In this document: one piece after another, positions 50,375 through 60,308 of the stretch
Position numbering within the stretch: the first letter of the stretch is position 1
How the letters are laid out: every line of letters starts with the position of its first letter
Assembly (NCBI GenBank): GCA_015066445.1
Contig: SVOK01000002.1
Coordinates: forward strand, 1 to 64,000
Length of the DNA: 64,000 nt
DNA from: Oscillospiraceae bacterium
GTDB taxonomy: Bacteria; Bacillota; Clostridia; Oscillospirales; Acutalibacteraceae
Direction: 5' to 3'
Notes under the pieces: generated by a model
Database searches by the model: none
What the model was told of the DNA's origin: nothing
The model's input: the letters and a program-made list of their open reading frames with translations, nothing else
Made by a program: the position numbers and the translations under genes

Positions 50375-52054
50375 ATGTTAGAAGTAGGTTCACTCGTTGA
50401 CGGAAAATACAAAATACTGAATAAAGTCGGTCAAGGCGGTATGAGCGTTGTTTATCTCGCCATGAACGAAAGAGCAAATAAGCAATGGGCGGTAAAGGAA
50501 GTTCGTAAGGACGGTGTTCTGGACTTTGAATCTGTAAAGCAGGGTCTGGTTGCTGAGACTGATATACTAAAAAGATTAAGTCATCCTCATTTGCCAAGTA
50601 TTGTAGACGTTATTGATACTGATGATTCATTTATTATTATAATGGATTATGTTCAGGGTAACTCTCTTGATAAAGCGCTTAAGGAGTTTGGCGCTCAGCC
50701 TCAGGAGGAAGTTATTGAATGGTCCAAGCAACTTTGTGATGTTTTAGGATATTTACATACAAGACAGCCTGCAATTATTTACCGTGATATGAAGCCGGCT
50801 AATGTAATGCTTAAACCTGATGGTAATATTTCACTTATCGACTTTGGTACTGCTCGTGAGCATAAGGCTTCTAAAGTAGAGGATACCACCTGCCTCGGTA
50901 CACGTGGATATGCTGCTCCTGAGCAATATGGCGGTATGGGTCAGACAGATGCCCGAACTGATATTTATTGCTTGGGCGCTACTATATATCATCTTGTAAC
51001 AGGTATGAACCCGAGTCAGCCTCCTTATGAGATACGTCCTATAACCGAAATTAACCCTGCTCTTTCAACAGGTCTTGAAAAAATTATTACCAAATGTACT
51101 CAAAACAACCCTGCGGACAGATATCAATCCTGTGCAGAGCTCATGTACGATCTGGAGCATTATAAAGATTTTGAAGATGAGCATATAAGACAACAAAGAA
51201 ACAAATTAAAGCTATTTGTTTCTTCGGTAGCTTTAACTGTTGTTTTTGCGGCTGTGTCTGTTTGGGCACTTTTATCCGGTCAGGCAGCCAAAAGTGCTGA
51301 CTATGATGTAAGATTAGGTAAGGCGGACAATGTTCAGGCATATTATGATACCATTTTGGTTGATCCAACCCGCACTGAAGCTTATATCGGAATTGAAAAT
51401 ACTGATACGATGGGCTTGATAGATTTTCTTATTGACGACGGTGAACTTTCTGCTGACGATAATAAGGTGCTTTCAACCCTTAGTGTGGCTCTTGATGACA
51501 ACTCGGGTAAATATACCAAATCTGTCGATGTTCTGGAGAAGCTTAAAGATAGCAATCCGGAGGGTTATAAGCAAGTATGCTATGAAATCGGCGAAACCTA
51601 TATTTTCTATTACAATGTAGGTGTTGAAAAGGATAAATATCAGGCTGCTTCTACCTGGCTTAAGGAAACGGTTGATGATTATCCTGTTGCAAAAATTTAT
51701 TGTGATATTTCAAGCTCCTTGCAAAACATTGATAAATATGTAAAGGCTGAGCAGACTGCAAAGCTTTATGAGGAATTTGAAAACCTTTGGGGCGAGGTTG
51801 AAACCCTGCACGATGAGGTTGCAGATTCTGAAGATGACCTTAAAATCCATGTTTGGAATGCCATAGTTAGTATGATAAATTCCAACTGTAAGGAGTTTTG
51901 CGAGGTTGCCTCCAAAAACGAGCTTAAATCTATGTTAAATAAGATTTCTGCTGAGACGAAGACTATAACCAACACTTTCCTTAAAGATAAAATTGCGGAA
52001 TTACAGTCAAATACAGAAATAACAGTATCAAAAATAGATACTGTTAAGGATTAA
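50375..52054 (+). CDS. Transmembrane Ser/Thr protein kinase
   Basis: This 559-residue protein has an N-terminal Hanks-type kinase domain (about 12-265). The glycine loop is VGQGGMSVVY (18-27), the ATP lysine K41 is in AVKE, the catalytic YRDMKPAN has D138, DFG is at 156-158, and the activation segment ends in GYAAPEQ. A membrane helix (279-301) is followed by about 255 extracytoplasmic residues of helical, TPR-like character in place of PASTA repeats. A cell-wall muropeptide sensor of the PknB type is therefore unlikely; the ligand is unknown. It lies between the PP2C gene and a membrane protein with TTVL repeats, its probable substrate. Confidence 0.93.
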   Translation: MLEVGSLVDGKYKILNKVGQGGMSVVYLAMNERANKQWAVKEVRKDGVLDFESVKQGLVAETDILKRLSHPHLPSIVDVIDTDDSFIIIMDYVQGNSLDKALKEFGAQPQEEVIEWSKQLCDVLGYLHTRQPAIIYRDMKPANVMLKPDGNISLIDFGTAREHKASKVEDTTCLGTRGYAAPEQYGGMGQTDARTDIYCLGATIYHLVTGMNPSQPPYEIRPITEINPALSTGLEKIITKCTQNNPADRYQSCAELMYDLEHYKDFEDEHIRQQRNKLKLFVSSVALTVVFAAVSVWALLSGQAAKSADYDVRLGKADNVQAYYDTILVDPTRTEAYIGIENTDTMGLIDFLIDDGELSADDNKVLSTLSVALDDNSGKYTKSVDVLEKLKDSNPEGYKQVCYEIGETYIFYYNVGVEKDKYQAASTWLKETVDDYPVAKIYCDISSSLQNIDKYVKAEQTAKLYEEFENLWGEVETLHDEVADSEDDLKIHVWNAIVSMINSNCKEFCEVASKNELKSMLNKISAETKTITNTFLKDKIAELQSNTEITVSKIDTVKD

Positions 52055-52069
52055 TAGGGGGTGCAGGAT

Positions 52070-52639
52070 ATGTCGTATGATATTTATAATTACATTTTCA
52101 TCGGTTCTCTTGTTCTCGCTATTGTAATGCTTGCCGTTACAGTTTTGTTGTATTTTGTTTTAAATATCAAAGGTGCTATCGGCGATGTTACGGGTAAGAC
52201 TAAGCGCAAGGCTATAGAAGATATTCATAATACCAGTGCTGCGGCATCTACCAGACTCAAGAAAACAACAAAGAAAACTTATAATCCTGAAGATTTGTCT
52301 GAGTCAGCAAGATTAGCTGCCGAATCGGTTGAAACTTCTAAAATCAGTGTTCAGGACCGCTTTGATCACTTTGAAGCAGGTCAGACCACAGCTCTTGATA
52401 CAGAGGAAGCTTCTGCCACAACAGTTTTAAGCAATGAGAATGCCGGAACAACAATTCTTAATAACACAGCTTCTGAAACAACGGTATTAAGTGATAACGG
52501 CTCAACGGATACAACCGTTCTTGATAATAGTATTGCTTCTGAAACTACTGTACTTGGTGTTGCATCAAACGAAGCAGATCCCGATTTTGTTATCGAAATA
52601 GATATCACCTATGTTCATTCAAATGAGGTAATACGATGA
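52070..52639 (+). CDS. Membrane protein with a TTVL-repeat cytoplasmic tail
   Basis: This 189-residue protein has one N-terminal membrane helix (about 9-33) and a basic juxtamembrane stretch (41-70). Its tail has six TT-[A/V/I]-L motifs near residues 106, 117, 127, 137, 148 and 159, spaced 10-11 apart. The same ETTVL unit occurs three times in the protease-FHA protein. These look like multi-site kinase phospho-acceptors that FHA domains read. The frame starts with a GTG at 52061 within the GGGGGTG ribosome-binding stretch; the ATG at 52070 is preferred. It overlaps the next gene by 4 bp. No known family recognised. Confidence 0.75.
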   Translation: MSYDIYNYIFIGSLVLAIVMLAVTVLLYFVLNIKGAIGDVTGKTKRKAIEDIHNTSAAASTRLKKTTKKTYNPEDLSESARLAAESVETSKISVQDRFDHFEAGQTTALDTEEASATTVLSNENAGTTILNNTASETTVLSDNGSTDTTVLDNSIASETTVLGVASNEADPDFVIEIDITYVHSNEVIR

Positions 52640-53109
52640 GAATCGTTTCTCGATTTTCGTGGGATCTGACTATAATGATTGTAGGCTCTGCGGTTTCATC
52701 CGTTTCTTTTATAGCGGCTATTCTTGAGGGAGAAACCTTAACATCACGGATAATTAAAATTCTGTGCGCATTGTTGTTTTGGTCGGGTCTTGCTGTCGAA
52801 CAGATTTTTATGTGGAAGGCTAACAAAAGACGTTTAAAAATTGAAAGCATTGTATCAGGCAGAAGAATTACGGGAATGTCAGGTATATTCTCGTTTCTTA
52901 AGACCGAGTTTGGTTTTTTCACAGATGCAACATTAGCGATTTCGTTAATTACCTATATTGTTTTGGTAATAGGTAATTGGGGAGAAAATGTTGCGCAATA
53001 TATTTTCTTGTTTTTGATAGTTTTATCGTTTCGCTTACACTGTATAGCAAACGGAAAAAACTATAGATATAAACTTTATTTGCAGAAAAGGAGAGCAGAT
53101 GATGATTAG
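52636..53109 (+). CDS. Hypothetical small membrane protein
   Basis: This 157-residue protein has about four membrane helices (about 10-30, 37-55, 95-113 and 117-135) and basic loops. I do not recognise the family. Both ends overlap neighbours: the start by 4 bp with the TTVL-repeat gene and the end by 8-11 bp with the large surface-protein gene. It is thus firmly part of the operon and may assist assembly of the surface protein or of the kinase complex. Confidence 0.65.
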   Translation: MRIVSRFSWDLTIMIVGSAVSSVSFIAAILEGETLTSRIIKILCALLFWSGLAVEQIFMWKANKRRLKIESIVSGRRITGMSGIFSFLKTEFGFFTDATLAISLITYIVLVIGNWGENVAQYIFLFLIVLSFRLHCIANGKNYRYKLYLQKRRADDD

Positions 53110-56100
53110 TTCAAAATTTAGATTGAGTAATCGTGTACTGGCAATAGTTTTATCAGTATTAATGCTGGTTGCTATGCTGCCGGTGGGCTTGTTCACTATG
53201 GCACTTGATGAGTCTAACCCCAGCGTTATAACTACTGATATTAACACAAAAACATTTAATGTTGGTACTACAACCGAGTTTACCTTTACTACTACAGGTA
53301 ACGGCGATGCAGGTACTATGGTATTGGGCTCTTTTGAGTTCTTAGATGCCAACGGTAACGATGCCAAATATGCTATCGACAGCCTTCAATACTTGGAGGT
53401 TCAGTCAGGCAATTGGTTTGAGTTTTACGGTGACTTCGGTCCTGCCGCAACAGGTTTCGAGTTGCAGGCGGCTGCCACCACAAGCACTTTCAAAGTTACC
53501 TTTAATAAAGCCGGCACATATACCGTTACAGGTTTTGTAAAGGAATTTGGCACAGAAAACAGATTGTGCTCTGTTGTGGCTGATGTAACTGTATACGGCA
53601 CAAGCACTCTTACCACCACTATAGCTGACAGTCACTATGTTGTTGGCAGACAGAAGGAATTCACCTTTACAACAGTAGCTAATACCGATGCAGGCGCTAT
53701 GGTATTAGGTTCGTTCGAATTCCTTGACGGTGAGGGCAATGATGCTGCAAGTGCAGTTGAAAAGCTTGAATACTTAGAAGTTCAGTCAGGCAATTGGTTT
53801 GAGTTTTACGGTGACTTCGGTCCTGCCACAACTGGTTTCCCTCTCACCGATGCCACAAGCCGTTTCCGTGTTACCTTTGCTAAAGATGGTAATTATGTTG
53901 TTAACGCTTGTATGAAAACCTTTGCTGAGGGCACAGTTTTGTGTGCTGTTACTAAGGATATAACAGTAAAAGCACAGGCTGTTCTTACTACTGATGTTGA
54001 TACCAAGGAATTCGTATATAATAAGGCTACTGAATTCACATTTACCACCACCGCTAACGGTGATGCAGATACTATGGTTTTCGGAACATTTGAATTAGCC
54101 GATTCTGAAGGTAACGATGCTTCATCGGCTATTGCAAAGCTTGAATACAAGGAATCTAAGGACGGTAATTGGTATCCCTTTACAGGTGATTTTGGCCCTG
54201 TAGGTACAGGTTTCCCCCTTACAGATGCTACAAGTAACTTCCGTGTCACCTTTAATAAAACAGGTAGCTTTAAGCTCACAGCTTCTATGGTGACTGCTGA
54301 TGACAGAGCTGTAATCTGCTCAAAGACAGATGATATTACTGTTATTAATGCTGACATTGTTATTGATGATATTACATTATCTATCGCAGACAAAGACGCA
54401 GATGGTAACGCAGATAGATTTGTATTTACCGAAAATAAGCTTTACACAGTTGAAGAGCTTATTTCTGTTACAGGCACAGAGAACGGTGACGAAATTCTCT
54501 ACAGCTTAACAGGTCAGGACGGCACTTTCTTGCCTGCCGACCAATTCAAGCTTATTGAGGATTCCGCAATTACTGCTACTCCTGCAGGCAATTATAATAT
54601 TTATGTAATGATTAAGCGTCAGTATCATAACAATGCTATTCTTGTACCCAAGCCTATTACTGTAACTATTGAAAAGGCTACAATTGCTGAAGGGGATATC
54701 ACTATAAAGGGTTATTCTGCTACTTATGATAAGGAAGAACACAATATTGTTGACTCCATTTCAAGCATTGATTCCCGTGATACCTTTACCTTTGCAAAGC
54801 CCAACGAAACTACATTTGATAATGAAATCAAGGTAACAAATGTTGCTGAGAGCGGCAAGTATATTGCAAGAGTTTACAGAGATGACAACTATGAGACTTT
54901 AGATATTGAATTCGACGTTGTAATCGAAAAGGCTCAATTAATTGTTTACTTTGAAGATACCGAAGATGTTACCTATAAGGAAGACAATTATTTTAAGTAT
55001 GAAATTGAAAAAATCTGCGGTATTGATGAAAATGGCGATGAATTTTTAGCTGACGATGTAACACATACTCCTATTTTCTCAACCGATAGCACTTTTGCTT
55101 CTGTTGCGGCTGACGGTACTGTTACATACACCTCTGTTGGAGATATTACCGTAAAGGCAACTCTTAACGATGTTTATGATAACTATAAGGTTACCAACGG
55201 TACTATGGACAGCTATAAGGTTAATGTTTATAACGTTAATCCTCCTGCCTGGTTAGTTACCGGTCCCGATAAGTACACTGCAAACTCAATTGACTGGTAT
55301 AGCGGTAAGAGCAATGTAATTATTGCTGAGAACGATAATGATGCTAAATGGTATATCATTGAGAGCAGTAATGCTTTAGGTCAGAATGGCTGGGCGGATA
55401 CTATTGAAAAGACCGCAGAGCAGATGTATACCGATGTTAAAATAGCATTTAAGAACGCTGCTGGTGAAATTACTGCTTTAATTGATGTTCCTACATTTGC
55501 TATTGATAATTCTGCTCCCACAATTCCTGATAAGGGTATTAAGTTCGAGCAGAAAAACGGCACTACTTTTGCTAATGTGCTTAATTTCCTCACCTTCGGT
55601 TTATTCTTCAATGAAACACTTGAAGTAACCGTTACAGCAGAAGATTTTATTGATACCAATGTAGCAGGCTCAGGTACATATAAATATGCTTTAACTTTCT
55701 ACGATGAAAACGGCACAGAGGTTAAAGCTACAGACGAGCAAACAAGCAATGTTTTCAAAATTGATTATGACGAGCTTGAAAACTTCAAGGGTACTGTAAA
55801 AATCACCTTAAGAGACAATGTTGATAATGTTGAAACTTACGATATTACAGTAGATAATTCTAATCTCGTTGAAATAAATGAAGAAATTGAATTTATGCTT
55901 GAGAACGATGCGCCTGTAATCGGCGATATTACTCCTGCAAACGGTTCAATACACAAAAATGATTTCAGCTTCAAATTCTCTATCAGCGATATAATCGACG
56001 GTAAGGAATATCATTCTGATATTAATTCTGTTAAAGTTACCGTTAACGGAGAAACAGTTTTAAAGACCGATTATAATATGGCTATGTCACAGGACGACTA

Positions 56101-58987
56101 TGAACTCCCTGTTGATATATTAGCGAGAGGCATAAACGGTGTAGGTCTTACTAATTGGAATAACGGTGTGCTCGAAATTAAGGTTAATGCTTATGACAAT
56201 GCAGGCAATAAGGCTGTAGAAAAGACTTCTGTGGTTTACACAGACCAGACAGCTCCCGTTATTAAGGGCTTTGATTTCAGCCTTACCAATAATATAGATG
56301 TGGAAAAAGAAGATGGCATTTTCAAGGCAGTTTCTGTTGAAGACTATGGCTTCTACTTCAAGCAGGATGTGGTTGTTACAATCACTGCTGAAGATTTAGT
56401 CGATTCTGACGAAACCAAGGCTTCTGGTGTTAAGAGCATAACCTATAAGGCTGTTGATATAAATGGCGAGGTTAAGTACGAGGGCACACAGAATGGTGAT
56501 AAAGCTGAATTTACCATTAAGGCTGAAGAAAACTTCAAAGGTCAGATTTATGCTTACGCTACCGATAACGTTGGCAATACTCCTAATGACTGTGTAGATT
56601 GCCTTGATGACAAAGTAATTAAAACAGGTGATTATAAGGGATTTGTTCATCCTAACGGCTCTATAGTTGAAAGCGCTAAAAAGCATAATGACACTTCTGA
56701 TATAGCTATCGATGCTCCTGATAAGGTTGACACTCAGAACAATGCTTTCAAATTTAATTATAAGGGCACCGCTGAGTCTATTGACAAAACCAAGGATTAC
56801 GATGATACCCAGAAGGTTCCGCTTTACAGCTATGCTGATGGTATCGTATTTAAGGTAAACGTTAAGGATACATATTCAGGTATTCGTAGCGTTAAGTGGA
56901 CTGTATTTGAGGGCGAGGACGGCGCTGTCGCAATCGAAAAGACAGTTAAAGTAAATAATGAAGGTATACTTGAAGGCGATAAGGACGAATGGACTATCGT
57001 ACCTGATGAAGAAAACGACACAAATCTTGTTTACAATATTACCGGTGAGCTTACAGTAAAGGGCAACCATAACAATATGGCACTTCTTATTGAGCTTACT
57101 GACCGTGCAGGTAACACAAGCTATGATTACTATGTATTCGGTATTGATGCTACTGCTCCTGTTATTAAGGTTGAATACAACGATGACAAGGCTAAGAATG
57201 ACACCGAATATACCGACCACTTCAGCACAGACCGTACTGCTACTATTACTATAACAGAGCGTAACTTCAGAGCAGAAGATGTGGTATTTGCTATTACAAA
57301 TACTGATAAGGTTATTCCTGCTATTGATTTAACCGATTCTAAGGTTTGGACAGAAAAGGTTGATAAGAACGATCTTGACAAAACTACATATACTGCTACA
57401 ATAAGCTACACTGCAGATGGTGATTACACCTTTGAAATTTCTTATACCGATAATGCAGGTAATAAGAATAAGGATGTAGATTATGGCAAGTCCATCGCTC
57501 CTACAAAGTTTACAATTGATAAGACTTTGCCTACTCTTACTGTTGAGTATGATAACAATTCTGCTCAGAACGGTAACTACTATAAGGCACAGCGTATCGC
57601 TACCATTACTATTGTTGAGCACAATTTCGATGCTAACCGTGTAAAGATTATTGGTACAACTACTGAGGCAGCTTATCCCACACTCAGCGCTTGGACCGAC
57701 AATGGCGATACTCATACAGCAACTATTACTTATGCTGACGATTCCAAGTACACTCTCGATATCGAGTTCAATGACAAAGCAGGAAACAGTATTGCTGATT
57801 TCGCAGTTCAGGAATTCACAGTAGATAAAACAAATCCCACACTTGCAATTTCGGGTATTGTTGATAATTCTGCAAATGCTGATGAGGGTAACATAGGATT
57901 CGTTGTAACTGCAACAGATACAAACTATAATGGATTCGCTCCTGTTTTGACTGCTGTAGTTATGAATGAGGGCAGCTTCGAGATTAAGGAACTTACCATC
58001 GGCAGTACAGAGGATATTGCAAACGGACAGAGATATACTGTTACTAATATTGATACTGACGGTATCTACAGTATTACCTGTACACTTGTTGATAAAGCAG
58101 GCAATGCTTACAGCGAGGTAATATTAGAGGATGCTAACGGAAAAACTTATATTGAGAAGCGTGCAGCAGGCACAAAGCTTGTAACCTTCTCTGTAAACCG
58201 TAACGGTTCTGTATTTACACTCGATACCTATACACAGGATCTTGTAAAAGAGTACTATGTAAAGAACGTTGAGAAAGAAGTAACAATTATCGAAATTAAT
58301 GCTGACCCCATTAAGGAACACAGCGTAACTCTTAACGGTAAGGCTCTTGTAGAGAATACAGATTATACAGTTAAACTTGCAAACGGTGAAGGCTCTTGGT
58401 ATAAGTATTCTTATGTTCTCAATACCAAGCTTTTCGAAAAAGAAGGCGAGTATAACATAATCGTTTCTTCAAGAGATAAGGCTAATAACGAAGCTTTCAG
58501 TGATATCAAAGATGTAACTGTTAAGTTTGTAGTAGACAGAACCGCTCCTATCGTTACGGTTGCTGGTCTTAAGAAGGACGGTAGATACCAGATAGACAAA
58601 CAGAAGGTAACACTTGTTCCTTCTGATGACGGTGGTTCATTAAAATCTCTTATCGTTCGTACTGTGGATAAAGACGGCAAAAAAATCAAGGAGCTTCTTA
58701 ACCTTTCAGGTGAGGCACTTGAAGAGGCTTTAGCTGCAGGTAGCATTACCTTTGAGCTTGGTCAGGGACTCTATCAGAACGTTCAGATTATCTGTGAAGA
58801 CCATGCAGGTAACATCAGCGGTTCTACCGACAATGACGTTTATGATAATGTTTCAATTTCCACAAATGGATTTATGATTTTCTGGGCAAACAGAGGCTTG
58901 CGTTGGGGTTGTATTGCAGGCGTTGCACTCTTAGCAGCAGCAATTGTTATCTTTATAATACTCAAAAAACGTAAAGCAAATTCATAA
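53102..58987 (+). CDS. Giant Ig-like repeat surface protein
   Basis: This protein has about 1961 residues. A signal peptide (about 10-35) is followed by three tandem N-terminal repeats of about 125 residues (about 40-165, 166-290, 291-415; shared words EFTFTT and GDFGP). Next come MBG/Ig-like beta-sandwich domains and then a row of bacterial Ig-like modules that begin with DxTAPxI or DKTLPTL phrases. A membrane helix (about 1932-1954) and basic tail KKRKANS close it. It lacks LPXTG and is therefore held by the helix, not by sortase. A role as adhesin or cell-surface stalk is inferred. ATG codons exist at 53099 and 53102; the GGAG at 53090-53093 favours 53102. The gene ends at a strong terminator. 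Confidence 0.85.
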   Translation: MISSKFRLSNRVLAIVLSVLMLVAMLPVGLFTMALDESNPSVITTDINTKTFNVGTTTEFTFTTTGNGDAGTMVLGSFEFLDANGNDAKYAIDSLQYLEVQSGNWFEFYGDFGPAATGFELQAAATTSTFKVTFNKAGTYTVTGFVKEFGTENRLCSVVADVTVYGTSTLTTTIADSHYVVGRQKEFTFTTVANTDAGAMVLGSFEFLDGEGNDAASAVEKLEYLEVQSGNWFEFYGDFGPATTGFPLTDATSRFRVTFAKDGNYVVNACMKTFAEGTVLCAVTKDITVKAQAVLTTDVDTKEFVYNKATEFTFTTTANGDADTMVFGTFELADSEGNDASSAIAKLEYKESKDGNWYPFTGDFGPVGTGFPLTDATSNFRVTFNKTGSFKLTASMVTADDRAVICSKTDDITVINADIVIDDITLSIADKDADGNADRFVFTENKLYTVEELISVTGTENGDEILYSLTGQDGTFLPADQFKLIEDSAITATPAGNYNIYVMIKRQYHNNAILVPKPITVTIEKATIAEGDITIKGYSATYDKEEHNIVDSISSIDSRDTFTFAKPNETTFDNEIKVTNVAESGKYIARVYRDDNYETLDIEFDVVIEKAQLIVYFEDTEDVTYKEDNYFKYEIEKICGIDENGDEFLADDVTHTPIFSTDSTFASVAADGTVTYTSVGDITVKATLNDVYDNYKVTNGTMDSYKVNVYNVNPPAWLVTGPDKYTANSIDWYSGKSNVIIAENDNDAKWYIIESSNALGQNGWADTIEKTAEQMYTDVKIAFKNAAGEITALIDVPTFAIDNSAPTIPDKGIKFEQKNGTTFANVLNFLTFGLFFNETLEVTVTAEDFIDTNVAGSGTYKYALTFYDENGTEVKATDEQTSNVFKIDYDELENFKGTVKITLRDNVDNVETYDITVDNSNLVEINEEIEFMLENDAPVIGDITPANGSIHKNDFSFKFSISDIIDGKEYHSDINSVKVTVNGETVLKTDYNMAMSQDDYELPVDILARGINGVGLTNWNNGVLEIKVNAYDNAGNKAVEKTSVVYTDQTAPVIKGFDFSLTNNIDVEKEDGIFKAVSVEDYGFYFKQDVVVTITAEDLVDSDETKASGVKSITYKAVDINGEVKYEGTQNGDKAEFTIKAEENFKGQIYAYATDNVGNTPNDCVDCLDDKVIKTGDYKGFVHPNGSIVESAKKHNDTSDIAIDAPDKVDTQNNAFKFNYKGTAESIDKTKDYDDTQKVPLYSYADGIVFKVNVKDTYSGIRSVKWTVFEGEDGAVAIEKTVKVNNEGILEGDKDEWTIVPDEENDTNLVYNITGELTVKGNHNNMALLIELTDRAGNTSYDYYVFGIDATAPVIKVEYNDDKAKNDTEYTDHFSTDRTATITITERNFRAEDVVFAITNTDKVIPAIDLTDSKVWTEKVDKNDLDKTTYTATISYTADGDYTFEISYTDNAGNKNKDVDYGKSIAPTKFTIDKTLPTLTVEYDNNSAQNGNYYKAQRIATITIVEHNFDANRVKIIGTTTEAAYPTLSAWTDNGDTHTATITYADDSKYTLDIEFNDKAGNSIADFAVQEFTVDKTNPTLAISGIVDNSANADEGNIGFVVTATDTNYNGFAPVLTAVVMNEGSFEIKELTIGSTEDIANGQRYTVTNIDTDGIYSITCTLVDKAGNAYSEVILEDANGKTYIEKRAAGTKLVTFSVNRNGSVFTLDTYTQDLVKEYYVKNVEKEVTIIEINADPIKEHSVTLNGKALVENTDYTVKLANGEGSWYKYSYVLNTKLFEKEGEYNIIVSSRDKANNEAFSDIKDVTVKFVVDRTAPIVTVAGLKKDGRYQIDKQKVTLVPSDDGGSLKSLIVRTVDKDGKKIKELLNLSGEALEEALAAGSITFELGQGLYQNVQIICEDHAGNISGSTDNDVYDNVSISTNGFMIFWANRGLRWGCIAGVALLAAAIVIFIILKKRKANS

Positions 58988-58997
58988 TGAAATAACA

Positions 58998-59035
58998 AAA
59001 CCCTCTTGAGGATACTCAAGAGGGTTTTGATTTTG
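58998..59035 (+). terminator. Operon terminator after the surface-protein gene
   Basis: AAAACCCTCTTGAG and CTCAAGAGGGTTTT form a 14-bp perfect stem with a GATA loop and a GATTTTGG tail. It closes the operon that starts at 47782. Confidence 0.88.
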
Positions 59036-59088
59036 GTAACGGATGGTCAAATATTTCGATAAGCTGCAATTATAATGGAATAGGTTAG

Positions 59089-59160
59089 GCGAAACAATTC
59101 TGTTTCGCTACAAAATCAAAGATTTGGTGTCGAAATAGTGTGGATTTACACTATTTCGAC
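59089..59160. repeat. Paired palindromes in a convergent gap
   Basis: GCGAAACA-ATTC-TGTTTCGC (59089-59108) is followed by GTCGAAATAGTGT and ACACTATTTCGAC (59129-59160), a 13-bp perfect stem with a 6-nt loop. The second could end the minus-strand acetyltransferase transcript, though T-runs are short. The pair could be a dispersed repeat. Confidence 0.45.
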
Positions 59161-59175
59161 TTTCTATAGCCATTA

Positions 59176-59787
59176 TTATAAAACAGAGTAATCGATTTTG
59201 CGGTTTTTAAAATAATATTCCTTGTCACGCTCGCCGATTTCTCTCAAAATCCGACAAGGATTACCCACGGCTACAACGTTTGACGGAATATCCTTGGTTA
59301 CAACACTGCCTGCCCCTATTACCACATTGTCACCAATAGTAATGCCAGGTACAATTACAGCGCCTGCTCCTATCCAACAGTTTTTGCCAATAGTAACAGG
59401 GAAGTTGTACTGATAACCCTTTTGACGAAGCTCAGGTAAAATTGGGTGTCCCGCAGTAGCTACAGTTACATTGGGCCCTATCATTGTATAGTCACCAATA
59501 TAAATGTGGGTATCGTCAACAAGCGTTAAATTGAAATTGGCGTAAACATTTTTGCCAAAATGGCAATGCTTTCCGCCCCAATTTGAATGAAATGGTGGCT
59601 CAATATAACAACCGTCACCAATTTCAGCAAACATTTCTTTAAGCATTTTCTCACGTTTTTCGTATTCTGTGGGTCTTGTTGCGTTAAAGTTATACAGTTT
59701 TTCAAGGCAAAGCAGTTGTTCTGCCATAATATCCTTATCGTTAGGCAAATAAAGCTCGCCCGAGTGTATTTTATCCTTTTCCTGCAC
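59176..59787 (-). CDS. Sugar O-acetyltransferase (maltose/galactoside acetyltransferase type)
   Basis: This 203-residue enzyme has an N-terminal MAC domain (about 5-60) and a left-handed beta-helix of hexapeptide repeats. The catalytic His is in ATAGHP (about 113-118) and the acetyl-CoA region in VIGAGSVVTKDIP (about 164). It acetylates sugars with acetyl-CoA; the true acceptor is unclear in this family. The frame extends to 59826, but AGAGGTG (59794-59800) precedes a GTG at 59787 by 6 nt, which gives the usual N-terminus MQEKDKIHSGELY. Confidence 0.9.
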   Translation of the reverse strand: MQEKDKIHSGELYLPNDKDIMAEQLLCLEKLYNFNATRPTEYEKREKMLKEMFAEIGDGCYIEPPFHSNWGGKHCHFGKNVYANFNLTLVDDTHIYIGDYTMIGPNVTVATAGHPILPELRQKGYQYNFPVTIGKNCWIGAGAVIVPGITIGDNVVIGAGSVVTKDIPSNVVAVGNPCRILREIGERDKEYYFKNRKIDYSVL

Positions 59788-60308
59788 GGTAATCACCTCT
59801 TGGATTGTTTGTCTTAATTTTAACACAGAAGTCTGTCGAAATAAAGCATTATTTATTATACGACATTGTTTTTACGGTTTTATTCATAACAATTAACCTC
59901 TTTCTTTATTTTGTATACAAAGTTTAATCCTTTGATGTTTTTGTGGTGTTTGTAAAATGTTTGAAAATTGTCAAATTCCAATTACTTGAACAGGGCACAT
60001 GAATATAATACCGAAATAAAAAAATAGCTAACAGACTTTGTAACAAAAATCTGTTAGCTATTTATTTATGAATAATCTGAAATTGTTGTCAAAATGTTGT
60101 CACGAGGCTTTTTAATCCTCAAAAAACTAGTGTTTATGCGGGTTTTCAGCGTTTCCCCGTATTACGAGGTAAAACCCAATATTCTCAAAAGGGCAATTCC
60201 CCGTATTCTCCATTTCTCTCATAGTAACTCGACTTTTTCCCTCATCTCTGCCCGCACCTTTTTCTTTCTCGCTCTATCATTTATCTTGCGTCTTCACAGT
60301 CTGCAAAA
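59788..60308. other. Long gap without genes
   Basis: About 520 bp separate the acetyltransferase start from the end of the cassette at 60.3-62.5 kb. The gap holds a strong hairpin at 60020-60064 and AT-rich DNA. A right part (60065-60308) includes two copies of TCCCCGTATT (near 60152 and 60198) but no coding frame I can support. The short frame at 60094-60312 has no ribosome binding site and no family resemblance. Confidence 0.6.
60020..60064. terminator. Strong hairpin terminator
   Basis: AAATAGCTAACAGA and TCTGTTAGCTATTT form a 14-bp perfect stem with A- and T-rich flanks on both sides. It may end minus-strand transcription from the two-gene cassette to its right. Confidence 0.7.

Noticed and set aside
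52605-52922. Antisense frame opposite the two small membrane-protein genes
   Set aside because: Shadow of real overlapping genes with good ribosome binding sites on the plus strand.
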